Positions 12,327-24,266 of a stretch of DNA of 64,000 nucleotides are shown piece after piece (positions within the stretch are counted from its first letter, which is position 1; every line of letters begins with the position of its first letter). The notes beneath the pieces were generated by a model. The model did not search any database. It was given only the letters and a program-made list of their open reading frames with translations, and was not told where the DNA came from. Position numbers and translations under genes: made by a program. The DNA is from Branchiostoma belcheri (Eukaryota > Chordata > Leptocardii > Amphioxiformes > Branchiostomatidae): NCBI RefSeq assembly GCF_001625305.1, contig NW_017802379.1, forward strand, positions 372,001 to 436,000, written 5' to 3'.

Positions 12327-13449
12327 ATGGCGGACGAAGCTTTAGGAAAAGCAGGACTTCACTTCGACGAGCTCAATAAAATCAGAGTTCTCGATCCTGA
12401 GGTGTCTACAACTACAACAGAGCTGAAGGAAGAATGCAAGGATTTTGTGGACAGTGAGTGAGAATTCGCAGGCCCATACCAAAGGCGTTTGCGCGAATGT
12501 TTTTGAGTGCGATTTGGTGTGCTTGTTGCTAAGGCACACACGTTGCTTCCAAATAATATTTTGGCAAAGTTGGTTTCACGAATATCCAGTCATTTTAGTA
12601 ACTCGCAAGCTTGATATGCAGACTGATATGAGACAGAGGTCTTATTGACATTGGTATGTGGATCCCAATAAAGTCAAGTCAAGTCAAGTCAAGTATAAAC
12701 ATTGAACAAAACATTGAACTTGAATATAATTATTTTCTCCTTTAGAAATTGCAGAGTTTCAGAAGATAGTAGGGAGCTTCATAGAGATGGTGGACAAGCT
12801 TGCCAAGGAGGTGGAGAAAGAAAAGATGAAGGTAAGGAAATTTTCCTGGTGTCATAATTTGTGCTTACTTAGTAACCTTAATTTCATATTGGCGAGATCA
12901 TCAAATTAAAGAAATGTAGTTACTGTAGAATCTATAATCATCAATACTATACTATCTCTTACTCATCAATATTTTCTATTGACAACAGGCAATCGGTAAC
13001 AGGAACCAGCTGAAGTCCATGGCCAAACAGAGGGAAGCTCAGGAGCAGCAGCTACAAGCTCTTATATCAGAGAAGAAAACACAGCTAGAAAGGTAAGCAT
13101 GGTGTTACCTTTAGAGAGAAGTATTGAGCCTTAAACACTTAAAGTTGTAGATCTTGTCTTCCTTTACTTTTTGTTATTAGTTATGGTTATTACATGTATA
13201 TTTTTAGGTAAAATAAAGTCATACATTGCATATGTACCAACAATACCTGAAGAGAAAGTTGTTTTTTTTAGTAATCCATTCTGGAAATTCTTCCATCCGT
13301 ATAATGATAGAATGTACTTGCATATCTTGTTATTTCCTTGAAATGTTGATTTTTTTACATCTCCTAGATATCGTGTTCAATACGAGGCCCTACTAAAGGA
13401 CGAGGCAGAACAACAGGAGTTTGTGGAGCAATTCATCTTACAGAAGTAG
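12327..13449 (+). CDS. IFT20: Intraflagellar transport protein 20
   Basis: Four exons, 12327-12453, 12746-12831, 12989-13092 and 13368-13449, encode 132 residues, the same length as I recall for the vertebrate protein. Recognisable stretches include [48 protein letters not shown] and [11 protein letters not shown]. The central and C-terminal parts are predicted coiled coil. IFT20 is the IFT-B subunit that also sits on the Golgi and helps sort membrane proteins to the cilium; it binds IFT54 and links to kinesin-II in known systems. The ATG is in aaaATGGCGG context. A weak X-box-like sequence lies in intron 1 (about 12514-12526). The gene is compact and shares its promoter region with the BACURD gene. 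Confidence 0.96.
12671..12694 (+). repeat. Microsatellite (AAGTC)n in IFT20 intron 1
   Basis: About four to five tandem copies of a 5-bp AAGTC unit, intronic. Confidence 0.8.
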
Positions 13450-14164
13450 ACCAGCAGCACACATGTGTTATACCTGCACATATATCAATACATTTGTATT
13501 TGTATTGGGCAATGCCAGTGTCAGTACAGGGCTTTGAAATATAAGTCGACGGACAGCTCAAAACCAAACCTCTGATGATGATGATGGGTCATTTACTAAA
13601 GTTTGAATTTTGATATAAGCAAGTGTCATCTTAATTAAAGAAAAAAAATAGCTCCGAAAAATAAGTTTAATGTCTCTTGCTTTTACTTTGTTTGCCCAGA
13701 AAAATTAGGAAAGGAGAGAATGAGAACCAAGCTCTTATTATTAGTCTTTAAGTAAACTGGCATTGCCCAACAGAAAAAGGATGTAAAGAATGTCGACAAA
13801 ATTTTCTTTGTTAATGGTCTGTTTAAAGTCCTACAAAATAGGGTACGGTTTTTTAGTATATTGGATACCAAATAGATTCCTGTGTGAGTACTGTACATAT
13901 ATATTTTGTTGTAAATCAGCAAACAAATCTATTTTAGTGAACCCTGTTCAGATGTATATACTTGACTTTCATGAATAGATGGTTCATTTATATCTGATCT
14001 AGTAGCACTGTTTACAACTGGAAAAGATGCACATTCCAATATGCACTGTTGTGAGTGGAGTTCTTTGAATTTAGATGTCATTTTTCAATACTTCTCACAG
14101 AACCTGTTGTCATTCCATAGACTGGACATGGTAATTTACCAAGTCAGACCATTGTCACATATCT

Positions 14165-14170
14165 AATAAA
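14165..14170 (+). terminator. Poly(A) signal of IFT20
   Basis: AATAAA about 715 bp after the stop codon. A second candidate lies near 14328-14333, so alternative ends are possible. Confidence 0.45.
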
Positions 14171-17100
14171 GCATGTATTATACAGATGTAGTTTTCAGTG
14201 TCTTTGCATTATGGAAAATGTAATTTTATGTCTTTATGCAACATTCTTCAGCAACAGCTTGAGGTAAAGCTTGTGTTAACAGCATTTTAATCTTAATGTT
14301 GTGTTGAGAAAAATACCAGTATACTTAATAAAGAATTCATGGAATTGTTCTAGAGTATTATAGCACAGTACTTCAAACTCCTACTGAAACAGCAAGGGTG
14401 ACATGCTGCAATAAGTGCCATTGGGGGTCTGCCTGCAGTACATTAGCATCCTGCAAGGGGCGACCTGGCGCCCTTATAGCCACTTCATGCTTCAGCCCAT
14501 GTGACAATGAGCCTATATAAAGATCTATATCTGAAGCCTTGAAGTAACCCCCATCTTTTGTAAGAACAATGGAATGTCATCTGCCACTTTTTGCTATGCA
14601 CCAGATGATAAGGTAAACATCAAAGTAGGAACGGATCATTTGTCAAGTAGGTAATATAATGGGGACTGTTTGTTAAGGCTTAAGTTGACCAATTTAAGCC
14701 CTAAATGCATAAAAGTAATGATATATTTATGGCATAATTGTTCCTTTTGCGATTGTTCTCTACATGTACAACAAATGGCAATTTGGACAAGTTCATGAAA
14801 AAAACAACTCTGGAATGCTCATCTGTTTTCTCAACATATCATCTTAAAGCTTAGCCTGGGTACAATCCTGCTTAGTTTACGTCCGCTCCCACAGTCGTTT
14901 GTCCAACTTTACTATCCGCGTTTCCTATGGAAAACCAATAGTATGAAAAGCGACGTCTTGTCACTCTTTCTGTTCAGTTCGCTGTTTCCAGGGCTGGTTT
15001 AATGGTGCTTTTGTCAGTCCATGAAGTGGCTATCACTGCCGCATAACTGAGATAGTGTCCAGGTTACGGAGTGGGTGGTTCACGATTTAGGACGGTAATC
15101 GTTCCGGAGTTAAGAGGGACCCGTCAAAAGCGGTACCTTTAGATCGAGGAGTTAAAACTTTTACATGAAACAGCGCTCGTAATGTTTTATGTATGATACA
15201 TACATATGAAGTTATGAGATGATCAGCACTTGATAAAGGATATTATACGTAGACTACACCAGAAAGGAAGAAAGAATATCACTTGATATGTTTTATCTCA
15301 GCATCTAAATTAATGCATGACGACTTTTTTCCGTCCCAAAATGTGGGGTTTGAACCTTCTAGCCGATTGCAACACTTACATTACATGGTAAACTTTGCTC
15401 ATTCTATTAGCTATCAATAAGATACGTTCAACCCGTCACGTACAAGCCCAAAGCAAGTATTGAACCGCCCTTGCCATGTTTGCAGAGGTAGGACAGAACT
15501 GAGAAACAGCACGACAACTCCACCCAGAAAGAAACGGGACTCGCTCAATGGAACCTTGCCACGCTGAATAGACCTGACTGTACTTTATAACTGACACTTG
15601 AAATGTGGCCACCAAAGGGACTATTTGTTTTGGGACAGCATTTATTGCCTGAGAAAACACTTCACATTTCTAAGGGACGGTTGACATGACAACTGATTGT
15701 AGCACTGCGCAAACGAAGACTTGGGATACGTGTACAGCGCGTCACCTGTGTCAGAAGTGATACGGTTGAGCAAGATATCTACTCGTAGATTTTGCATGAC
15801 GCCATTAAAGACAGCCCGACTCCTGAACCAAGAAAAAAGGTTTGTTTTCCCTTTTTGTTTACCTGATTTATTTCTTCGATAGGTTCATTACATCGACCCA
15901 CGCTGATATTTACATTGTACTATAGCAGATCACGTTTTTCCAATCTAATGTCGGTTTATTTACCCATTGCTTAACCAGGCAATTTACTAAGCACTCAAGT
16001 AACTTTCTTAGTTAATGGATTTTGTAAGAAGGTTGAGATTATCACCAATCATCAACTAGTAAATACAGTAGATATACATTGATATGTATCGTTTGTTCCC
16101 TCTAGTGTGGTATCCTACGTATACAACAAAACACTCAGTGTAAATGTTTATGAAATCTTACTGACTCACCAGTTCAGCGGTGTTGTTCAGGTAAATACAT
16201 TGTTGATTTGGGTATTAGACGACATTTGTAAACCATCTACGTTATCTTGGATGGGTTTTAACGAATTCATATCTTCTCCGACCTGACAGTGACGAATTCG
16301 TAGAGTATCACTCAACGTTCTACCATCAGATTGTTGGTAATTCCCTGTCCTAGATACTATGACCACGATACAATAATCCCCAATAATCTGCTTTGAGTCA
16401 AGGAGAGTTGAGAATAAGTACTAATAGCTTCCAAAAATGCCGTGATACAGATAACGATGTTTTGAAAGCAATGATATCTAACTGTGTTTGTGACGATGAT
16501 GAAAAGATAACGTAACAGGTGGTCAAATATCACACTAGTTTGACTGTGCCAGTGGTGGTTACAACTGTATCATAGAACGGTAACTTGATACATCACTCCT
16601 ATATACTAGGTCACTTTCTTTTGACTAATGTTTAAACTTTGCTTGTGAGTGAGTTTTTTCTGGTCTTATCTCAGATCAAAATGCATCTGATTTGGTACAA
16701 GTAAATTGTAAAACCCAGAAAATCTTCCAATGTGATTTCTATTCAGTATTAACGATGCGGTCGTAGTATCTGATACTTAGTCTAGAATCACTGCAGTACG
16801 TGTAGTAATACCAAATATATAGGGCTGAATGTCGTCTCTTAACAAAATTACAACCTAAACCAAGTAGTGAGAGACTAGGCGCGGAGTTACACACAGTAAT
16901 TTGTGTGGGGATCTTGTTCACACACGGTGATTCTGTCAGAGTACACCGGTACAAGAACCGTTCCCACAGCAATTTTCCACAGGATTAAGCTTAACACGTA
17001 ACAACTCAACGGGACAAAAGTTGAGCATGTTTTGTCTAAAACTGGGTCTAGAAATGGGTAAATGTGGTGCTTTTTTCAGAACGACGTATATCTTTCACTG

Positions 17101-17854
17101 TTATCTAGCGTCTTGACAATTAATGCCATCGACTTTTCATTCTAGTGTTATTTTTTGTACGGCTAAATCAATTTAAGTTGCTGTACACCCACTCATAATG
17201 GACTAATGTGTGCTGTTTCTAACTGTATAATTGATTTGTCAAAACAATGATGTGCTGTTGCGTTTACCAGCTCTCAAATCTCATTCGTGGAATGAGTGGC
17301 ATATTTAGACAAGTTTCTTCATCGGCATTCAGCGATCCCTGCAGCAGAGAGAGGAGACTGGCTGGTGTTTGGCTTCATGTTTGCGGAACTGGCCCCGACA
17401 CTTGACCTCCAAACATCTCAAAAGGTCACGAAAATTCACGACGAAGGACTTGCTTCCAAGACGCCATCCGTCTGCAGTGTCTTAACTTTGCATTCTGTCT
17501 TATTTCTCTTCCTTGCATTGTTTGTGAACCCAGGTAGCTGTGCGCGCCTCCTAGGACCGTTACAGGAGAAGTCAGGAATATAAAGCTCTGAGGGTTCACG
17601 TCTGGTCAACCGTTTCTGGTAAGAACTTTGAGAAAATCGCCTCAACTGCACAGCTTAAAGGCACTCTGTTTACAATGTTTAGCCTTCTGTTGACATTTGA
17701 GAAGGGTACTTTGTCGGTAAGACCTCAGTAATACGGATTTGTCAATGACTTTTCGGTCCTTTTCAAACTTATTAGACTACGCAACGCCACGACCCCTTGA
17801 CGGATACAAACGTTTTCGTCCAAACAGCGGCACGAGTTTAGGACTAGAGCCGCC
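14171..17854. other. Intergenic region with no recognised gene
   Basis: About 3.7 kb. It holds a one-arm copy of the foldback repeat at 14853-14896. The open frame at 17296-17583 begins with GTG, has no family resemblance, and may be 5' UTR or chance. The region presumably contains the promoter of the gene starting at 17855, but I cannot place it. Confidence 0.45.
14853..14896 (+). repeat. Single-arm copy of the foldback repeat
   Basis: Matches the left flank and first arm of the hairpin at 10441-10482 with a few substitutions (shared AGCCTGGGTAC and CTCCCACAGT). The second arm is missing. Confidence 0.7.
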
Positions 17855-20800
17855 ATGGACGGAATCTCGGAACTTCCCTGTCCTCACAAGCGGCGGTTGG
17901 TACGGATCCGGCGACCGAACACGCAGGACATGGAGGACCTGATGGTCCAACAGACGGGGCAGGTCTACCTCACCACGCCATACCGCCAACCGCCTGAAAA
18001 CGACTTCTGCTCAAAGGTATGTAAGGTGCAGAGTAACCTTGAACTACATGTTTTATTACTTTTTATCGGTTAACGGAGAACCAATTAGCCTCTTTATCGA
18101 CGGAGCAAACATAAATGCGTCATGATTAATCACCGCTTTCTCTTGGAGAGTCGACTATTTAGCAATCATAAAGTGTTTACGAATTATCCTGCTTTCTTAC
18201 GAAATTAATGGTAGAGCATTTTGTACACATATGGTGGACGCATGACTCTTGATCAATGCAACAGTGTTGTGTGGAAATATGTATGAAAGATTGAGAGATG
18301 AAGTAGTAACTTTGAGATTCGAGCACACTTTATTGGGTTGCAGGTTGTGTCCGACAGCCTACAATGCTTTTTCCCATGCAAAAAGGTTGTATGTAACTAA
18401 CGAAAATGTATGATGGAATTTCTCTGGCTTTGTTGTGTTCTTGAAAACAAAAACTTCCCACACGTCTTACACAGAGTCCTATTTTATGTTTAGACTTTAG
18501 TTCACGTTTCCCAAAACACGGGTTATGCCAACGGAAACGTACGTGTTAACGAGTAGATACAACTGAGAAATCCACTCTAAGACTTAAGCTACAGTCTCCC
18601 TTGCCAGGAATGTTTGTTAAAAACACGAGCTCCGTGAAAAATGTTCACCTTGGAGACAAAACTCCACAACAAATCCTTTCTGCGCGGTACTTTGCGGGAG
18701 GGCATTCAGGGGGATGTAATTTTAGAATATTTACAGAAACAAAAACACCAAAACACGTGTTTTACATTCAGGTGTTGTCGGAAAGAAACGGGAGTTCGTG
18801 AAAGCGGTGCGCATTACGAGGATTGGTTGATACAGTTCGCGGGATGTGTTGATGCTTACAGTGTCGCTGAATAGGCTGCTATGTTCTGATGGTGCGTTAA
18901 AGTAACTCTATAACGCACTTGGTTGTTTGATGACGCCATCTCTCAAGGTTGACCACAACATGAAACATTGAATGTCATTTATAAACGTCACCAAAAACTA
19001 GTTTGCCAGTTGTCCTATAATGCATACGTCATGTAAAACTAAGAATATATTTCTCGTAATGTGTTGTTTGTCAAATCTACTGGACGTGATAATGAAACTA
19101 AAAGTTCACATTTTCTCGAAATCTCTAAGAGTGAATGACATCAAAGGAAACAAATATACTCTGACAACACAATCCTTTAATTCCTCTGATTCTAAAATAC
19201 AGCAATTGTATTCCTTGTTATGATTCCGTAAAATAACAGATTCAGTCGTCATCCAGGGATACCTGAAAAACATGTCTACTTTAATCTAAGTGTATTTTAC
19301 CCTGGATAAAACAAATACCGGTAAATGAAGATTCACTATTAGAAGACTGAATGCTAATGTTAACGTGCTGACAAAAATGTCACCCCCGTCCCGGCCAGGT
19401 GGACTGCCTGTACTGCCACCGGCTCCGCATGCAGAAGCTGCTGAAGCCCTCCCCCTGGCCCAGGGGAGACCACCTCACCCCCAGACACACCCACTACCAC
19501 GCCCCCGTCCTGCCCATCATCAAACAGGGCCGCTGTCTTATCAAGGTGAGCAGGCACTGCGTTACTAGGCTGCTGCTAGGCAGTTTAGATACTACGTTGG
19601 AGCCGTAAAGACGATTGAACTGGCAGCCACTACAAGGCTACAGAATTTTAAAAAGCTGGAAAGAGTAGAAATCGGCCAAATAGACAGATAACATGCCAGG
19701 GGAGAAGAGCTCTACTCCTTTACCGGCCCAACTCCCCTGGCATGTTAACTGTCTATTTGGCCGATTTCTATTCTTTCCAGTCGCTCCTGCAGCCTGGTAG
19801 AGGTTAATGAATTGTATGTAAATGACACAATGGTGTACATGCTAACAGAGAGGATGTTGTACAGTTGGTTAAAGTTAAAAAACGATGTTGTAGAAAAGAC
19901 ACTCTACAGAATCTACGCACAAACGTGTTGTTATATGTCCCCTCATTTCCTTCTTGTTTTTCCCACATCCAGAGAAGAAGCCTGAAGACACCACGAAGTC
20001 GTCGCAAAGCCACAGTGATCCACCTTCCTCCCCTCACGGGAGAGACCATGACCGTCCATCGGGCAAAGGTAACGTTTTCTTGTGTTATATGTATGTTGTC
20101 AAATAGGAACGATAAGATTAGCTCTAATCGGTAAATTGCCTACTGTCAACAGTTTTTAGATATGTAAGAAGTACGTAATTCAGCCCATGACTGCGATGTA
20201 CTTTTCATGTCCGATTTAAAGGATCAAATAAACCATTCGTTCGTTCGCTCGTTCGTTCGTTCGTTCGTTCATCCATCCATCCATCCATCCATCCATCCAT
20301 CCATCCATCCATCCATCCATCCATTCATTTATTCTTTCTTTCTTTCAAGGGCGGGGGGCTGCCCTGGTGGGCCACCAAGACGCCGCTAGGGGGCATCTCC
20401 TGGGTGAACGCCGATGTCACCGAGCCTTCCACCGCGACCGACGGGATCAAACTGAGCGCTGTGGCCAACGGCGAGGTCCTACACCTGGAGGAAATACGAC
20501 TGGAAGAGACAAAAGGCGACGAGGGAACGGAAAGAGGGGATGGAAACGAAGAAGGGGAGGACAAACTTGAAGCATTAAAGGAACATGTTTTACCAGATAT
20601 TTCTGACGAGTCCTCCGTCCGTTCCGTTGACACGGTGGTGTCCAAGGACACAGGGATCGGGACTGCCACGGCTTTCTCGGAGGAGGTTACGCTGCCTTCT
20701 CTGTCTAACATTAAAGTGTTTCGTCTTAAAGAACACGATGACACAGATGAGACAAGCACTACTGATGAGACTGCTAGTTTTAATGCCGAGGAAAGGGACG

Positions 20801-22197
20801 GAATGGAAGATGACAACCGTGGGAATGACTCTGAAATCACAGATGTCGCCAAAGCAGGACAAACAGTCGTTGCAGTTGATGAGACAAGATTGGATGAGGA
20901 CAAATCGTCCAAACAGCATCCACTGCCGCCACACGAGATGGACGGAGAACTTATCTGTACAAAGGAAGGGTGTTCCTGTCCGTACAACAAAGACTCGCCA
21001 CAGAAACAATCCCCTGAAACTTCCTCGTTAACTGATCTACGTTTAGCACACCAGAATGCAGATGACAGCACGCCAAATGAGTCGGCAGCATCTCGACCAA
21101 ACGGTGATGACTTTGACGGGAAAAAGAACGAACTTGACACGGAGGAGAGTGACCTTGACAGAGAGGGGTGTTCGAATTCTGACGAGGAACGGGAGGCCGA
21201 AGACGACGTAAGTGTCATTATTTTCATAACTTGATATGTAAGGTGTAAGGTTCGTATTAACATAGTAACGCGAATAACATAAGTCAAATGCATTACGGAA
21301 AAGACTCGCCAGTAGTGTGTTGGTGTGGAGCAAAGAATTATAACGTTAATATAATTGGGCTTTGTAACTAACTGATCAGCTATTTTAACACAATAAGAAT
21401 TGAAAAGGTTTGATCTTCAATATAATGTTATCTAATATACACTAAGCGAGGGTCAATAATAGCTTAATAGTGAATAATGGCATAGGCGTTATTTTGAGCT
21501 ACAGGCTTTGTGCGTTAACAGTATTAGAAGAGCACTTCAGTATGTACTGAGTACGTACTGAGAGTTTTCTGATCTGAGCTCGAAAGGGGTGTAAGTTTCA
21601 GCTTATACTAGGTTACCTATTTGTGTAGAAACACAAACCGTCTCCGGCTATGATCATGAGTTGCATGAGAGCAAAACGAAATCTATCCTTTAATCTTATT
21701 GTATAATGTTATATGAGTGATAGGAAGGTGTTTCAGTATTGTATTTTGGTCATATGCTACAGCATGTACCACTAGGCTTTGTAGTTTGAAACAGGTGGAT
21801 TTTTAAGGTCTTTCTGTGTGATATGACTTCGTCTGCCTGTGAAGCTAGGTCTAATCATGGAGGTAGAATTGGAGAGTGCGATTTTTGTCATGGGATTTGC
21901 AGTGCACGTGAGATTATAGATGACAGAGCCCTCGACAAGGATATGCATCAGCCTTTTCTGTCACAACAGAAATTGCATTGTTGCCGCCTCGGCCTGTCGT
22001 ATGTGACGTCCGATCCCGTTATACCTGTGAAAAGAAAGAGTCATGTGTTCAGTTTTGTACTTCTAATATCCACAGACAAACGCCCTGAGCGACAGGAAAC
22101 ATTAGTCCAACCCAAAAATGTGATACTGTTCAAACACGTCCTGACGCCGCTCCGACAGGCGTCCACAGACCACCGGCGCATGGTTCCGGTGTGTTAG
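17855..22197 (+). CDS. Unrecognised acidic protein with Cys/His patch
   Basis: Exons 17855-18016, 19399-19545, 19973-20068 and 20350-21207 all join in phase 0. A possible last exon, 22159-22197, adds 13 codons; without it, read-through of the fourth exon stops at 21234. Product is about 430 residues. The start is GCCGCCATGG, an ideal Kozak context. Residues 1-54 are polar. Around residues 52-60 the sequence reads [12 protein letters not shown], so Cys and His are spaced as in a possible metal site. Exons 2 and 3 encode a basic, Pro- and His-rich segment ([19 protein letters not shown], then [12 protein letters not shown]). Exon 4 begins with a conserved-looking [19 protein letters not shown], then becomes a long acidic, Ser/Thr/Glu/Asp-rich, probably disordered tail. 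I do not recognise the family and assign no function. Confidence 0.6.
19612..19806. mobile_element. MITE family A, copy 1 (foldback)
   Basis: Long inverted repeat with arms at about 19655-19704 and 19729-19779 (AGAAATCGGCCAAATAGACA in the left arm), ending in a CCTGGTAGAGG-type border. It lies in the intron between exons 2 and 3 of the acidic-protein gene. Related copies lie at 42217-42423 and 62526-62703. Confidence 0.75.
20236..20348 (+). repeat. Compound microsatellite abutting an acceptor
   Basis: (TTCG)n then (ATCC)n then TTCA/TTCT/CTTT runs, ending at the AG of the acceptor for the exon starting at 20350. The CTTT end acts as the polypyrimidine tract. Confidence 0.85.
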
Positions 22198-22201
22198 GTC
22201 G

Positions 22202-22479
22202 TGTTGTGTCAGCGTCCAAAGTCAGATAAAGTTAGCCTCCACCAGGCCTTTTTACAGGAATACGGATCGTAGAATTCGGCAAAAAAGAGAGTACTAGTCT
22301 AGTAAAACTTGGCCAAGGGGTCCGGCCGCGGGGAGGTAGTTTCTTTCCCTCCGAACTGCGCGGCAGTCAAGCCTACAAGGTGACCAAACTCCCCTGGCAA
22401 ATATTCTCCTACATATAGTCAGCGTAGTTAGTCTGGTAGAGACTAGGTCTTTGTTGTGTCAGCGTCCAAAGTCAGATAA
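22202..22479 (+). repeat. 28-bp direct repeat, 250 bp apart
   Basis: An identical 28-bp block at 22202-22229 and 22452-22479 (contains GTCAGCGTCCAAAGTCAG), each preceded by TAGGTC. The intervening 222 bp shows no coding potential. It could be a local duplication or the remains of an element. Confidence 0.75.
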
Positions 22480-22560
22480 GTCGACCGAGGGAATTTTTAT
22501 CCCTCTTAGTGAGTAATTTATACTTAGGAGGTTGCGTTTGTCCTAGCGCTATCGCTAGCA

Positions 22561-22795
22561 ATTCAACAAAAAGGGGGTGTACGGAAAGGATCCGGATGTA
22601 TGGATGAAATATCAACAAAAGAGGGTACGGAAATAATGTATGGATGAAATACTAGTAACGTTGTCAACCAAAAGGGGTACGGAAAGGATGTATGGATGAA
22701 ATATCACAAAAAAAGGGGGTACGGAAAGGATGTATGGATGAAATATCAACAAAAAGGGTTACGCAAAGGATATATGGGTGAAATATAACCAACAG
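22561..22795 (+). repeat. Tandem repeat, about five diverged units
   Basis: Imperfect array of a roughly 40-55-bp unit with core GGTACGGAAAGGATGTATGG followed by ATGAAATATCA and an A/G-rich spacer. Unit lengths vary by small insertions. It is intergenic, upstream of the EF-hand gene promoter. Confidence 0.8.
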
Positions 22796-23314
22796 CGATT
22801 TTGAAATTAAAGATCAAGCGATAGGTTTTAAAATCTTTTGTAGGTTGTCACGTTTTCGAACCCGGTTGTTTTGGTAACACGTCAGACTACGACGATAGCC
22901 TAGGTCACAGACTTTATTTCAAACACATTTGTGTGCCTCTTAGCAACTGCGGTGGAACGCCGCCTCTCACAAAAGTTGCCAAAACGAGCAGTGACGCGCG
23001 AAATACCTTTGGAGTTGTCAAAACTTTGGAAAGTAGCACGCGTCAACATGTGTTCTTTGCCTTATTTTGCCAACAGAAGTTGTACAAAACATGCGTGGGA
23101 AAACTCAACTTTTTTTTCAAAATATAACAGTAACTTTACAAGAAGATTTCGTTCAAATGATCCACCCGAACGATGTGTTGACTGAGGATTAGACAAGTAC
23201 CAGTCTTTAAGGCGAAAAAACAACACAAGCGCACAAAAGACACGAGTGAAAACGACAAGCATCGCACGTCATTCAGCTAGGTGAGGCAACAGGTGGGCGG
23301 CTTGGTGGCGTCTG

Positions 23315-23327
23315 GTAACTAGGCAAC
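23315..23327 (+). promoter_or_regulatory. RFX X-box-like site
   Basis: GTAACTAGGCAAC: the second half is a perfect RGYAAC half-site and the first has one mismatch to GTNRCC. It sits about 340 bp upstream of the TATA box of the EF-hand gene. X-boxes typify cilium genes; binding here is inferred. Confidence 0.45.
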
Positions 23328-23653
23328 AAACACTTGTCCAAATATGGAGACGTGCGTTCTTGGACGACACCATTTTCCTCACAGGATAGTTTGAAATTCA
23401 CAAATTTTATACAGTGATTGTGACATTTTTGTCTGTTTTCTTTTCTTCGACAGTTACAGACTAAGTCTTAGTCATATCTTAAATATATTTTTTGACAATA
23501 ATTGTTTGTATGCATAAGATAATACGGTTAAAATAACCTGTTGCTCCTATGGGTGATATTGGAATAGTCTTCCTTCCTTGGGTCACATTTGGGGTCACCT
23601 CCGAATGAGAAGTGTTACTGTTGTCAAAAGAACCGGCACTGACTCAGGATTTC

Positions 23654-23663
23654 TATATAAAGG
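23654..23663 (+). promoter_or_regulatory. TATA box of the EF-hand gene
   Basis: TATATAAAGG, followed within 30-40 bp by G/C-richer sequence. The first good ATG is at 24267. A GTAAGT at 23982 and an acceptor near 24235 suggest a 5' UTR intron. Confidence 0.5.
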
Positions 23664-24266
23664 AGCGCCCAAGTCTTACCAAGTGTGGGATTATCGTCCC
23701 TAAGGTGCTGCCGTCTGTCGTCGCATGTCTCCAGAGAAGCGAGCAGCCGTGAAGCCTGAAGTGACCCCGAAAGGAGTTTTGAAACTGTCTTGCTCGCCCG
23801 AGCGGAAAATCGCATATGGAGTGCCTCTGAAAAGGCTCTTTTGGCCCGAGGAATTGGGAGTGAATTAATCTGAATTGCCCAGAAGATTTATAGTTACTGC
23901 TGTGCCCCCAGAGCCACATTCTCCAAGGTTTGGACTCAGCAAGACGGACACATACAGCGTACAGGAGGGAAGAAACTCGACCGTAAGTTCTTCAGAGTTG
24001 TCACGATCAAGAACTTTCAAGATGGCGGTACTTAGTACTCGGACTCAAGGCTACTGAAGAGGCTTCAAGATGTTGACGTTTTCCTTAGATTTTCGTATCG
24101 TAGTTTTCTGAAATTCAGCTCCACCGTACTTCTTAAGTTTTGCTGCAAACATGCCGACACTTTTGGATTCCGTGAGATATGGTGACTACAGAACATTCAT
24201 AGCATTTTAGAAGCCTGAATATCTGTGTCTACAGATCTACAGATTTAAAACACAGCTGCTATAACT

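Noticed and set aside
13565..13590. CTGATGATGATGATGG as a hammerhead core strand
   Set aside because: No stem II or GAAA strand nearby; simple ATG/GAT repeat.
17296..17583. Open frame of 95 codons upstream of the acidic-protein gene
   Set aside because: Begins at GTG, no ATG or family resemblance; may be untranslated leader.
20325..21293. Minus-strand open frame of 322 codons
   Set aside because: It is the antisense shadow of the acidic exon 20350-21207; Ser/Ser-rich translation mirrors Glu/Asp codons, and the plus frame has splice sites and phase agreement.
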